From Ampelocalamus luodianensis (taxonomy: Eukaryota; Streptophyta; Magnoliopsida; Poales; Poaceae): a stretch of DNA of 64,000 nt. The DNA is taken from contig CM070625.1 of assembly GCA_036346255.1 (NCBI GenBank), positions 40,924,520-40,988,519 of the forward strand. Reading direction: 5' to 3'. The notes below the pieces were generated by a model. It saw nothing but the letters and a program-made list of their open reading frames with translations, did no database searches and was not told the DNA's origin. This document shows, piece by piece, positions 45,386-59,000 of the stretch (within the stretch, counting starts at the first letter, position 1; each line of letters begins with the position of its first letter). Made by a program: the position numbers and the translations under genes.

Positions 45386-46149
45386 CAAGCGGCTTAGGGA
45401 GTATTATTTTCATTTAACACCCTAAACTTTACTCGAAAGTTCATCCAGCACCCCGAACTATGAAACCAAACATTTGACCGTTTGAACTTTGCAATATGGT
45501 CAAATAACACATTGACCCAATTTCTCAGGATGGCATTGCCCGCTTGGCACGATGAGTGGACAATTTTGCCATGTAGGATGACACGATGTCCAAGTGGCAA
45601 AACATGTCCGTGGGCTTGTTAGATTGAAGGGAGCAATAGGAAGCAAGAACCATGCAGTTTTCATCAGAAAATCTATCAGTATTGCTCCAAGTTGAGATGG
45701 CATGCTGCCAAAATTCTGATACTATTCGTGCTGCCAAGTGCATGTTCACGCAGATTCAGGTGCACAGGTGATAAGGTGGCCATGTATCAGGTGGACAAAA
45801 ATGGTGGCACTTCTAATACTATTCATGCAAGCACCTGATACATAGCTCTTTCATGTAATTTCATTTATGGTACCTGATACTATTCATGCATGCCACAGGC
45901 AAGTACCAAAGACAACAACCAAACCACCAGTGCTTCAATTTTTTCTCATGAACGCAATTTTCTACAAGTGCCTTCTGCTGCAATTTCCTCATGAATGCAA
46001 TTACCTTCTGCTGCAGCATGAGGTTCGCCCTTACATTTTTTCCATGTTAATAGTAGCATCACACATCACATTAATTGAGAAATATTTCCTCATTCAAGGA
46101 TCATCCAATACATTAATTTATAAATTGGTCCTCGTTAACTATTTACCCA
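45386..46149. other. Unassigned AT-rich DNA
   Basis: TACTATTCATGCA occurs at about 45818 and 45880 within similar contexts (CCTGATAC nearby). AACCCTAACCCTA at about 46148 is a short chance telomere-like word. No gene. Confidence 0.4.
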
Positions 46150-46559
46150 AACCCTAACCCTAGCCGCTGGAAATCGTCGAAGAAGTAGAGCCGCTGCAGA
46201 AAACTCCGACGAGGCTTTCCTCCACCTTCAGAGTCGCTGGAGCTACGTTGTCGCCACCGTCGAGATCGCAAGGACCTGATCTATGTCGACATCACCTTGG
46301 TTTCGCCGGAGCGTCACCAGAACTACGATCCAGTCGAGCCCGAGTCTTCGCCGCTGCTTCGACCTCACCGTCGGCCAGCCTAGTTGTCCCCTTGTGTCCG
46401 TGAGTACACCAATGTGATCCCCGTCGCACACTCTACTTGTTGCGTCACTTCGTCGTCGTCGGAGAGCCGCCATTCGCCGAAGACCATCGGGTCCAAAGCC
46501 TCTTCGCCATCGAGCTAACATGTTTGTCCACCTCACCGCCTTGTCACCTACCACCTCAG
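46150..46559 (+). repeat. Left part of an LTR-like block split by the large retrotransposon
   Basis: GC-rich, with CGTCGAAGAAG/TTCGCCGCTGC words like the leader region of LTR copy A (20990-21130). The sequence continues at 56011 once the element at 46560-56010 and one copy of CTCAG are removed. Confidence 0.55.
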
Positions 46560-49081
46560 TGTAACACCCTGGCTATTCGGAAGCCAAGATGTCACCTAAA
46601 ACATCTAACATACAACCATAATGCAGAAGAATTTGAACTAAGTATTTCAACTAAAGACAGCATTAAATTAAACAGGACATTGTGAAGGTATCCTTCCTTC
46701 ACCATCGAAGTTATTTAATACTGATCATCAATAAAGAAGGTTCACAAGCAGTAATAAATCAACATCCATGTGGAGAAGGTATCCTTCCTTCACCAATTAT
46801 AATTTAATTATTACAGTTCATCATTAACGAATGTAAGATAGAACTAAATTTAATCTTGAACATGAATAGGATGATGTGAACGAGTAGTGCGTGTCTACTC
46901 CCTCCCAAGTGAGCCAACATCAGGGGTTATCTAAAATAAACAAACAACGCAAGAGTGAGTCCATGACTCAAGAAGTACAAATGAAAGAAAAAGAACACAT
47001 ATACAAACAGACATCACCATTTAAGAATGCGAAACTTGCATCGAGTGAACACTTATGAAAACATGAAATGAATGAATGTAATCAAGGATGGACTGCACAC
47101 ATGCATATATGCAGATAGTGAGTGACACACCGTCGGTGTTCATTTAAGCCCGCACCTTAACAAAAGTGCGGGATCCAAGTCCTATATGAAGAACGTTTCA
47201 TATAGGTGTCCAAAGCGCCCATACTGGAATTGATGGGTCTTACGTGCCCATACCGGAATTGATGGGTCTTTCAATCCACTCCGTGGACGGGACATGACAA
47301 TGTCCAAATTTGCCCACATTGGAATGGTGGGACTTACAATCCACTCCGTGGACATAACATGAATAAAAGGATGCATGATATGAACATGAACAGTGATAAT
47401 ACCATCTCTCAAGATATACTCCACATAATGAAAGAACATAACCAATTCCGCATCTCGGGTAACACAATATGTCACACTATATTCATGAAAACATTCACAA
47501 TCACAAGACTCAAAAGCAACAAAGTACTTGCCTTCCGCATTATGACAGCGTTAGCGAACAACGATGGCGCCCCAAACCCGTAGCCTCGTGGCTAAACAAT
47601 TAAATAACCGAAATAAGAACAACATAGAATCCAACCCGAATTAATAGTCTACAATACCCCTTGAACTCCCAAGGAATCGCCATAAAACCTAATCTGAAAA
47701 CAGGCTGCAACCCAAAAACGTGTCGGGACAGCAGCACGAAAATGACAGTAGTTAATGACGTGGGACTCGAAATGAGATGAGTCCAGATCCTACCTCATCT
47801 TAACGAACATATCTATAACATTCAAGTTGATGAGATTTCCCAATTCGGCCAATAAACTTGTCTAATAAAGAAAACAAAACAGCAGCACAGCTTCTGTCTG
47901 AACAAACAGGACAGCAATACTAAAACAACCATAACTTTTAATCTACAACTCCGAATTGAGCGTTCTTTAACAATCTGAAAAGGTTATGAAATTACCTACA
48001 ATAAACTAGTTGGAACGACATTCAAATTTTGCATTTAACAAAAAGTGGCACACGGGTCAAAACTAAAGATAGAAACTGACATACAATTTGGACAGACTGA
48101 TCTACAATCTGGACAGTCACAAAGAAAAGTGCATAACTTTTGATCTATAAATCCAAATGAGGTGTTCTTTATCAATCCTGAAAGCTAGTGATATCACCTT
48201 CAAAATTTGTTATGGGCAAGACCTCTGAATCACCCTCTAACTAGGCCATATATCAACCTAAACAGAGACTGCTAATTCTCGTCAGGATTCTGGACAGCAG
48301 ATATTAAATCTATCATAACTTTTGACTCGAAAGTCTGAATTAGGTGATCTTGGCGGCCACCGAAAGCTAAGAACAAGACCTACATATCTCTAGGAGATGG
48401 GAAACTCAGATTCGGCCTCTAACATCACGAAAAAGTCCACGCAACAATCTGGACAGAATCGAATTTCTATCCGCAGCAAATCGATCTAATCAAAATTGAA
48501 CCAAAACACATCTACCACTAATCAAACGATGAGGATCGGCACTCGTTACCCTTGTAGCAACCAGGACGTAGGTGGGAGAACCTTGGAGAAGATGATCTTC
48601 CTCCTTCTCACCTCTTTTGCCCCAAGCAAGGTGCTGTCCTCCTCAATTCCTTGCGCAACCGGCAGCGGGAGAAGGTCCGAAGGCAGGTTGGGGAGGCAAA
48701 CCAGCAGGGACCAGCAACTAAGGAGGATGGGGGCGGCTCCTAGGGGCAGGGGCGTGAGGGAGAAGAGAGGAGGGTGGAAGGGGGCGGCGGCCATAGGAGG
48801 GAGGGAGGGAGAAAAGTGGGAGAGGTGGGGAGGTGCTAGGGTTTGAGGCCCCCCCTTTGGCCAGCCACAAGATGGGCCTTTGGGCCCATCTCTAGTGCGG
48901 CTGCTCCCCTCATGGGCCCCATGGCTGCCCCTCCAGCCCATAAGGCCTTCTCTTGGGTCTGCTGGCCAAAGGCCCGTGCCCAAATCGAAGAACACAGTAA
49001 ACGCGGAGATTTCTTCTTTTAATTTGAACTCGAATTTAAATCCGCATTGTTTTTCTTACCAAACAGAAACGGGATATTACA
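46560..49081 (-). repeat. 3' LTR of the LARD-like element (2522 bp)
   Basis: Plus-strand ends TGTAACACCCTGG and GGGATATTACA. It contains the GAGTC-ATG-GACTC stem near 46945-46980 and a GC-rich stretch at 48600-48990 that gives meaningless open frames on both strands. It differs from the other LTR by scattered single-base indels, several in homopolymers. Confidence 0.92.
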
Positions 49082-49095
49082 TTCTACCCCCCTTA
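49082..49095 (-). other. Polypurine tract of the LARD-like element
   Basis: On the minus strand AAGGGGGGTAGAA lies directly before the 3' LTR start TGTAATATCCC. It primes plus-strand DNA synthesis in active elements. Confidence 0.85.
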
Positions 49096-52000
49096 ACAGG
49101 ATTCGACCCCGAATCTAAACACACTTAAGCGAAAGAACAACCACGAGTGAGAACGAACAACGGTAACCACGCACTGCTGTGAGAATAGCCACTAAAGCTC
49201 ACACACGCGAAACTCCAACTTCCCAAGTAGCCTCACTCTCGAACTGATGGGACCACAACATAAGGACGTAACACGACGTCTGATCTAACACTCAACCCGG
49301 TGCTTCCAGGTACACTCATCGGACAAAACTCGAAGGTAAGTTCTCACTCGACAGTTAACGGCGCAACCGAAACCTCCAACTCTGTATTCCCCAAGTACTC
49401 ACTCAACACGAGAACATACAAGACGTTACGTACTCCGCGCATGGACTCGTGACAGTCCTGGCGACACGCCAACTAGTGAAAACAACCCAATGTATCTTGG
49501 GTTAACCTTCCCATTGATACCGAACCACACAACATGCACAAAGAACACGGAACTCTTGTTCCGCCTCTCAATTAAACTCTTTTACCGGCAAAACACATCT
49601 GAATAAGAAAGATTCACATCACAACTATACGTTACCAACCGAGTCTTCAAGAGTAAAATCCAAATCGAGTTTCATCAAGAAAACCTTTCCACTTTCCAAG
49701 TGGCAATTTGCAAAACGTCCACGAAAGACAAAGGGAGATCACTTGAATGCTCAAACCAAATACTTCTTTTGTTTTGCCTGAATTGGAAAGAAGCAAACAT
49801 GCCAACACAACACCAACTCACAATGCGAAGACACCACCAACAACATAAAGCTCAAATGAGTAACAAGAAAACGCTCAATACCCAAGGAAACATCCTTTTC
49901 TCAATTCCTCTTTAGGAATAAAATTTCTCTCGACAATGGAATTCGAATTCATCGCATACCACAGGGCTCAAACCTCTTAATTTAACATCCTCAAATTAGA
50001 CTTCAACCAAATACATCATCCACACCTTTGTGGAGAGACTCTATTGATTCCATCAACACTGACCACTCCTTCAATCGATGACATTAATTCGATAGAAGGC
50101 ACCAAAGCCCTCAAAACCCATGCAATCTCATCACCTCTAACTTTTAAGAATATCACATCGAATTTTCAAGACACCCGCCATGAACTTCATCAAAAGGGTT
50201 CTATCGACAATCATTCCACTACTCGAATACTTGAGCTTCTCTATCTCCTCTACACACCAATCTTTGGGTGACCAAAAGTTTAGCATGAAAACGGAAAGCC
50301 CAAATTTAACCCCGAGACCTCTACAACGAATTCCTCTTATAACAAATAGTGAAATCATCGGATTAAATCTCTATGATCCCCACAATTCGACATACTCACT
50401 CATTGACATCATCAGAATCACTCATACCACATCGCGATACTTTCAATAGTGTTACTGTATAAAATTGATTACGGTTTCCATATATTTGATAATCCCCAAC
50501 ATTTCAACATGCACCAAGGTTCTGGAACTACACTATACCATAGGTCCTACTTAGTCGAACAATATACAATTTTTACTTCGAAACCAAACATTCCATCTGA
50601 ATCAACTTCCCTCCAAGAGATTCAGGTCAAAACCAACTCATCTTCTATTACTACTCCAATAGCTGGGTAGCAAAAACTCACCCCTACAATCACTTAACCG
50701 CCACCAAACAAACAACAACTTACGAGTTGTAAAACTTTACAGCACAAAACGGTTGATCCTTTCTCAAAAGAAAGAGGCGAATGAGAACAAATCTCACCAC
50801 ACAGGAAAATGTTACTGCTCACAGTGAGCACAAAACCAAAAGAAATAATCTAGTAATGAAGATCTGGAAAAACGAAAGTTGAGTTCACAAATGAGGGCAC
50901 GCATCCTCGAAAAGGAATAGCAAATAACCACTAATAAGAAAAATGACATTGCGATTGAAACTCGACAACTCTTGAGTGAAAAGAGTAAAAAGTTTATGAA
51001 CAATTCGAATAACTACAAGTTAGAAAACTTGACTCAAATTCTCAAATATTCCTACTGCACTCTTTCCTTAACACCGAAATTAATTCTTTGACTAACATCG
51101 CTTGCCACAACGCACAAGATAAGATCTTTAGTCCAAACCACAAGGACCAATTAAGAACCAATGAAATTCTTCAATACGTCATATTTGTTCAGAACAGTTC
51201 AACTACACAAGAAACATGAGATCCAAATAATCTCAGCCACCAAACTCGAAACATTTCCAATTACAGGATTTCGCGAAAAGCAAGTGGATTATTCTCCTCT
51301 TAAAGGAACCAACATAACTTCTTTGATTGCAACCTCACGCTGCCAACTCGCACTAAAGAGCCTTTAAAATTAAATCACACAAATCTCTTAAGAAGCAACA
51401 GACAATCCAATACCTTAATTTATTTAAAAATAATTTCAGCTACGGATGATTCATGGGCTCAAAGAAAATATCACAAAGCTAAACTTGAATTATTCTCATC
51501 GAACGATATCACCAAAGGCGATCAAATTATTATGGGTATTAACATCAATTTCACAACAACAATTAGAAAACGCTTCAAAAGACCCACGTGCAAAGAATGA
51601 ATTGATTCTTTCTCAAAAGAAGAGACAAATGGAAACGATTTTCACCAACTAGAAAACTCATCCACCACTCGCACTGAACATGGGACCAAGAGAAGAAACC
51701 AATTAAGCAATGAACTCACAGAACATAAGTGGAGTCCACAGTTGAACGCATAAGCCTCACAAGAATAGAATATCGAACCTTAACAGATAAGAACAAATAA
51801 GTATTCAAAATCGAAGCACTTGCATCACTGAAGAACCATTGCAACTTTGTAACATATCGTTACTCGATAAACTTCATTTACCACATAAAGCCCGAACCCC
51901 AAAAGATCATGAATACAAATCTTGAAATTTGATCATTTAGAGAATATCACCATGGGTGATCAAATTACCACGAAATTAACCTCATTCTCACATTTTGACG

Positions 52001-53480
52001 ATTTAATAACATCGACAACATACACTAGTACCAAGAATCATCAAACTTTATTACTCCATCCTAAAACTTCCCAAAGGGAATACAAACCACAAGGTTGAAA
52101 CAAATTTATTATAACAAGATTATGCTAAGCAATATCAATATCACAAGGCACGATAGCAAAGACTACTTACGAAATTAATCTACTCAACTATTGGTGTTGC
52201 TTAGCACCTTCTTCAATACCATTAACAATCGATGATGGTATTAATCATGTGTGTACATACAGTACTAATTCCATTTGCAATCACATAACCATATGTAAAC
52301 ATAGATTCATATTTCACCTTTGTTCAGAAATCATTTCAAAACATGATTAAAGATTCACTAACATAATTTTCTATAAACAAGGTTTCATGAATCGATACAC
52401 CAAAGACCCATCCGGTCCTTCATACAAGTTTCAACAATTTTAACATACTAGGAAGTAGATAAATCTAGCTCTTATGTAAGATCTATAGGTTCTGAATGGA
52501 TATGGACAGTTTTTATTTAACATACACCATGAATCAAATACAAGGATATTTCAATTTAATCAATTTCACTCTCATGGATGGTAGTTAAGAATAACTGATT
52601 TGCACCATGCTAATAACCCAACTTGATAACTCATATCGTAACAATCTATTCGCTTAGTTATAACTTCACATTTTAAGCATGACAAGACATCACAAAAGGA
52701 TTCTAACACCTTACTGCAGCAAAAGAGAGACTTCAAACCTCAACGCTCGAAGTAATCCAAAAGAAACGCATAAAGCCAAAGCTTTCCCATGCAAACGAAC
52801 TTACAGCGGAAAACTCTCACTAACCAAGTTATCAAATGAGTAAATGAGTCATTCTTTTTCAATGAGAAAGAAGGAGCAACCAAGAAAACATCAATCTTGC
52901 CAATTGACAACGATCATAAGTAGTAAAAACAACTCAACAGTCGAAAAGCAATAATTGTTTCAGAGAACCAAGAGGGATCTATGGAAAACCATAACTATCA
53001 TGGACCACAAACCCCGGAGAAATTCATCATCCACCACAGGACAAGAATTGCCAAATTCAGAAATTAAGGAAGAGAACAACTTTCTAAAGTAACTCACACT
53101 TAGTACCTGAAACGATGATACTCGGGGTAACTACTCCTCTAACCACGTACTGCGAACAGTGGTGTAACCTGGTGAATCCCAGAGTAACAACCACGACCTC
53201 CACTTCTTATCATCCGATAACAATACGCTTCACCAAAATACTCAACTATGAATATATAGGATCATCTCATGACAATCATATTATTAGTTCGTAGATATTG
53301 AATATCATAGCAGATCATATATTACCAACAAGGATGATAGTACAGAAGCAATTCAACAATTGCTCAACAAAATGAAACATAACAACAGATAATGCGAAAG
53401 CAATGTAATTCCCAACCCCACCTACTGTGCACAATGTGTCAATTTAATATTTTTTCCTATTAACCACGGACCTAAAGCCC
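49096..53480 (-). other. Non-coding interior of the LARD-like element
   Basis: About 4.4 kb, AT-rich, with no frame above 90 codons and no RT, integrase or gag motif on either strand. Near the 3' side the minus strand at about 49255-49213 reads WSHQFESEATWEVG, which fits the end of a chromovirus chromodomain (W...EATWE); just before the polypurine tract FGVESC is also pol-end-like. Everything upstream looks unrelated to coding DNA. Confidence 0.75.
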
Positions 53481-53492
53481 GCTCTGATACCA
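53481..53492 (-). other. Primer-binding site for initiator tRNA-Met
   Basis: On the minus strand TGGTATCAGAGC, an exact match to the standard plant site, two bases inside the 5' LTR. Its conservation suggests the element was recently able to be reverse transcribed. Confidence 0.92.
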
Positions 53493-53494
53493 AC

Positions 53495-56010
53495 TGTAAC
53501 ACCCTGGCTATTCGGAAGCCAAGATGTCACCTAAAACATCTAACATACAACCATAATGCAGAAGAATTTGAACTAAGTATTTCAACTAAAGACAGCATTA
53601 AATTAAACAGGACATTGTGAAGGTATCCTTCCTTCACCATCGAAGTTATTTAATACTGATCATCAATAAAGAAGGTTCACAAGCAGTAATAAATCAACAT
53701 CCATGTGGAGAAGGTATCCTTCCTTCACCAATTATAATTTAATTATTACAGTTCATCATTAACGAATGTAAGATAGAACTAAATTTAATCTTGAACATGA
53801 ATAGGATGATGTGAACGAGTAGTGCGTGTCTACTCCCTCCCAAGTGAGCCAACATCAGGGGTTATCTAAAATAAACAAACAACGCAAGAGTGAGTCCATG
53901 ACTCAGCAAGTACAGTGAAAGAAAAAGAACACATATACAAACAGGACATCACCATTTAAGAATGCGAAACTTGCATCGAGTGAACACTTATGAAAACATG
54001 AAATGAATGAATGTAATCAAGGATGGACTGCACACATGCATATACTGGTATAGTGAGTGACACACCGTCGGTGTTCACTTAAGCCCGCACCTTAACAAAA
54101 GTGCGGGGATCCAAGTCCTATATGAAGAACGTTTCATATAGGTGTCCAAAGCTGCCCATACCGGAATTGATGGGTCTTACGTGCCCATACCGGAATTGAT
54201 GGGTCTTTCAATCCACTCCGTGGACGGGACATGACAATGTCCAAATTTGCCCACATTGGAATGGTGGGACTTACAATCCACTCCCGTGGACATAACATGA
54301 ATAAAAGGATGCATGATATGAACATGAACAGTGATAATACCATCTCTCAAGATATACTCCACATAATGAAAGAACATAACCAATTCCGCATCTCGGTAAC
54401 ACAATATGTCACACTATATTCATGAAAACATTCACAATCACAAAGACTCAAAAGCAACAAAGTACTTGCCTTCCGCATTGCGACGCGTTAGCAGGCAACG
54501 ATGGCGCTCCCAAACCCGTAGCCTCGTGGCCTAAACAATTAAATAACCGAAATAAGAACAACATAGAATCCAACCCGAATTAATAGTCTACAATACCCCC
54601 CTTGAACTCCCAAGGAATCGCCATAAAACCTAATCTGAAAAACAGGCTGCAACCCAAAACGTGTCGGGACAGCAGCACGAAAATGACAGTAGTTAATGAC
54701 GTGGGACTCGAAATGAGATGAGTCCAGATCCTACCTCATCTTAACGAACATATCTATAACATTCAAGTTGATGAGATTTCCAATTCGGCCAATAAACTTG
54801 TCTAATAAAGAAAACAAAACAGCAGCACAGCTTCTGTCTGAACAAACAGGACAGCAATACTAAAACAACCATAACTTTTAATCTACAACTCCGAATTGAG
54901 CGTTCTTTAACAATCTGAAAAGGTTATGAAATTACCTACAATAAACTAGTTGGAACGACATTCAAATTTTGCATTTAACAAAAAGTGGCACACGGGTCAA
55001 AACTAAAGATAGAAACTGACATACAATTTGGACAGACTGATCTACAATCTGGACAGTCACAAAGAAAAGTGCATAACTTTTGATCTATAAATCCAAATGA
55101 GGTGTTCTTTATCAATCCTGAAAGCTAGTGATATCACCTTCAAAATTTGTTATGGGCAAGACCTCTGAATCACCCTCTAACTAGGCCATATATCAACCTA
55201 AACAGAGACTGCTAATTCTCGTCAGGATTCTGGACAGCAGATATTAAATCTATCATAACTTTTGACTCGAAAGTCTGAATTAGGTGATCTTGGCGGCCAC
55301 CGAAAGCTAAGAACAAGACCTACATATCTATAGGAGATGGGAAACTCAGATTCGGCCTCTAACATCACGAAAAAGTCCACGCAACAATCTGGACAGAATC
55401 GAATTTCTATCCGCAGCAAATCGATCTAATCAAAATTGAACCAAAACACATCTACCACTAATCAAACGATGAGGATCGGCACTCGTTACCCTTGTAGCAA
55501 CCAGGACGTAGGTGGGAGAACCTTGGAGAAGATGATCTTCCTCCTTCTCACCTCTTTTGCCCCAAGCAAGGTGCTGTCCTCCTCAATTCCTTGCGCAACC
55601 GGCAGCGGAGAAGGTCCAAGGCAGGTTGGGGAGGCAAACCAGCAGGGACCAGCAACTAAGGAGGATGGGGCGGCTCCTAGGGCAGGGCGTGAGGGAGAAG
55701 AGAGGAGGGTGGAAGGGGGCGGCGGCCATAGGAGGGAGGAGGAGAAAAGTGGGAGAGGTGGGGAGGTGCTAGGGTTTGAGGCCCCCCCTTTGGCCAGCCA
55801 CAAGATGGGCCTTTGGGCCCATCTCTAGTGCGGCCGCTCCCTCATGGGCCCCATGGCTGCCCTCCACCCATAAGGCCTTCTCTTGGGTCTGGCTGCCAAA
55901 GGCCCGTGCCCAAAATCGAAGAACAGTAAACGCGGAGATTTCTTCTTTTAATTTGAACTCGAATTTAAATCCGCATTGTTTTTCTTACCAAACAGAAACG
56001 GGATATTACA
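53495..56010 (-). repeat. 5' LTR of the LARD-like element (2516 bp)
   Basis: Same ends as the left LTR. Long identical stretches (for example about 54790-55310 versus 47830-48350) alternate with regions of single-base indels (54040-54540 and 55600-55920). Confidence 0.92.
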
Positions 56011-56015
56011 CTCAG

Positions 56016-59000
56016 CCTCTGTGCTTATGTGTTGCCCAATCAGCCGCCACGTGTGCGTCAGCGTGTCAACCCAAACCCCAAACTCCAGCTAGATCTAGTC
56101 CACTGTGAGCCAAATCTCTATCATGTGGGTCCACATGTCACTTCACTATGCTGTAGACCCGAGCTATAGACCCATAGATCAGATCCATGAATCCTGTCAA
56201 TAGACCTCTGGTCCCACCTGTCAGCCACTACTCATATTTTCCAAATTTTCTTTTAATTCTGAAATTATGGCTGATGTCAGGATGATGCAATAATTTGGAA
56301 TTTCCAGTAGAAAGATAATTTGGGAAATTCGAAATAGTAATTCCTTCATCTTTTTCTTAGGGTTAGATCTTCCAAAAACCCGTTCTTCCTCATACGAACT
56401 CCGATTGAGCCCATTCAAATTTCTAAATTTATCTAAATTCAAGCTATACCTTTTTGAGATTTTTATTTATTTTTTTGGAGTTTGTTTATCTCTTTGTTTT
56501 GTATATATTTGTTTATTTGTTTTCGTTTGCGAGTAGACGTTGATACTTTGGGAGTTTTCGAATGAGGAGAAGTTGATCAAGCTTAAGACCAATACCAAGA
56601 CTTGTTCCAAGGCAGGTTGTACCTTTGAACTGTGTGATTGGGAAAAATATGAATGTGATAGTTGGTAGTATTTGTAGCCTCGCCTTGGTCAATTAAGGAC
56701 TTTGTACGTCATTGAACTGAGTCACAACTGTACAACCATATGCCTGATGGGACGGGCCTAACTTAGTAAGTTATATAATCTTGGAATTGATTACTCGGGC
56801 ATCTAGGATAGACTGTGTGCCAGGGTGGAGGTGTGGACTACTCTGAAAGTCACATCGATGGACGGTTCGCCGCTTCCAGGACCAACGGTGTGTCTCGTAC
56901 CAAAGTGTTATGGTAGGGTTGGTATGATAGTAAAACACATCGGGAGGGTCAATTGTCGAGATGAAGTTTTGGAAAGGTTTTGTCGTGATCAACTCTGATC
57001 CACTTGATTATATCTTGTGGGTAAAGTGTACTATCTCTATAGAGTGTTAATCAATCTATTCGAATAGCCATGTCTGCAGTCATGGACATGCTCGGGGATT
57101 TCATACGAGTGGTAGATTTTTCATAAAATAATTGGGAAGGGACAGCTGTGTGAGATAACTTGTGCAGCTGTGTGAAAGAAATTGATTAGATTATGGAAGC
57201 TTTGTAAAAATACTTGTTAAAATTATTATTATTATTATTGATTTGTTTCGAATTACGCTTTCAATCTATTATTTGTATCCAATTGCAAATGTTGCTTTAT
57301 TGCAAAATAGCCACAGAAGCCATTTCCTTTGGAATAAGCCATCATATATAATTGCATTATGTGGTACAACTTGTTGAGTACTTGAAGTACTCATTCTTCC
57401 TGCAATCGTTTAGCTAAAGTGGAGGAATTGTTGCCTGCTTTCGAGGAGGAGCCATAGACCTGTGAGCCAAATCCATAGACCCGATCTATAGACCGAGGGT
57501 CCCGCCTGTCAGCCTCTATTCCCTATTTTTTGGATTTTCTATTAATTTTGAAATTATTGCTGACATCATGCTAATGCAATATTTCAGGATTTCGTTTAGA
57601 AAGAAAATTCTGAAAATTCAAAATAGTAATTTCCTTTCTCCTTTTCTTAGATATAAATCTTTCGAGAGCCTGTTCTTCCTCATACAAACTCTGATTGAAC
57701 CCATTCAAGGTTCTAAATTCATCTAAATTCAAGCTCTACCTTCGTGAGATTTTTATTTAATTTTTTATAGTTTATTTATTGCTCTGTTTTGTATTTATTT
57801 GCTTTTTCATTTTTATTTGTGTGTAGACGTTGATACTTCGGGAGCTTTTGAGGAAGGGGGACTTGGTCAAGGTTAAGACCAGTACCAAAAATTATTTCAA
57901 GGCAAGTTGTATCTTTGACCATTTTGAACCCAGTTTTTGAAAATTACCTTGATTCAAATTATTGCATTTTACTTTAAATATTTTGGGATTAGCTATTCAC
58001 CCATTTGATTATATCCACTTTTCTCATTGTGTTACCATGATCTTTTGTCACCCTAGCTTGGTTAATTATTAGTTGGTATTATCATAGCATCAACGTGGGT
58101 TGGTTAGATATGAATAGTCTGCTTAGCCATGCAACAGGTTATTGATATCATTTTGAGTTGCAAATATGAACTTGACTAAGTGATTATAAAGCTTTGTGTA
58201 ATAACTGTGTGCTATGTGCTGTTACTCGTTGATGGTATGTGATGCACTTAACCAACAGGGTGAGAAAAGATTTAGACTGAGGCGAGTGAAAAGGATTTGT
58301 GATATGGTAGAGCTTAGTGAATGGGAAATAGAAAAATGGTTACTTAGTTAGAATTTGGCAGTCTCGCCTTGCTCAATTAAGGACTTAACTTTGTGCGTCA
58401 TTGAACTGAGCATAACTGTACGACCATATGCCTGGTAGGAATAGGCCTAACTTAGTAAGTTATGAAGTCTCAACATTGACTACTCAGGTAGTAGGTTAGG
58501 TATTCAGTGATGGGTGGAGGTGTGAACTTCTCTGAATGTCACATCTATGGTGGGTATGCCACTTCCAGGTTCAACGGTGTGCGTCGAACAAGCGAGTGAG
58601 GTTGGGGTCGACTGTATGCACATCATGAGAGTCAATTGTCGAGATGAAGTTTCAGAAAGGTTTTGTTATGATTACTCAATCGTATACTTTCGTATGGCAA
58701 GTCATGGCAGACATGATGAGTTAATTGTATATTGTGAATAAAATATACAAACCTCTACAGAGTGTTAATTAATCTATTCGAATAGCCACATGTGTGGTCA
58801 TGGACATGCTTAGAGATTTCACACGAGGGCTAGATTTTCATAAAATATTTGGGAAGGGACAGCTGTGTGATTTAAACTCATATGGTTGTGTGAAAAAAAA
58901 TAGATTAGGCTCCCGGTCTTTGTAAAAATAACTGTTAAAATATTATTATTTATTTTTTTAAATTTCACTTTCAATCTATTACTTGTATTTAATTGCAAAC

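Larger units (their letters stand above)
46560..56010 (-). mobile_element. Complete non-autonomous LTR retrotransposon (LARD-like), 9451 bp
   Basis: Two long LTRs (46560-49081 and 53495-56010) with TG...CA ends and a perfect 5-bp duplication CTCAG (46555-46559 and 56011-56015). The tRNA-Met primer site next to the right LTR and the polypurine tract next to the left LTR set the minus orientation. The 4.4-kb interior has no gag, protease, RT or integrase that I can read. Only a short chromodomain-like remnant near 49213-49255 hints at a chromovirus origin. Long LTRs with a non-coding interior fit large retrotransposon derivatives that depend on proteins from relatives. The LTRs are nearly identical over long stretches, so insertion is recent. 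Confidence 0.88.

Noticed and set aside
46146..46160. Telomere-like AACCCTAACCCTA
   Set aside because: Only about two units within ordinary sequence; no array.
48496..48995. Frames of 116 and 149 codons, repeated at 55436-55828 and 55803-55486
   Set aside because: Duplicated only because both LTRs of one element carry them. Single-base indels between the copies change the frames, which shows no coding constraint.
53481..53492. tRNA-like sequence at the primer sites (also 35639-35651)
   Set aside because: Only the 12-13 bases complementary to tRNA-Met are present, next to LTRs; no tRNA gene.
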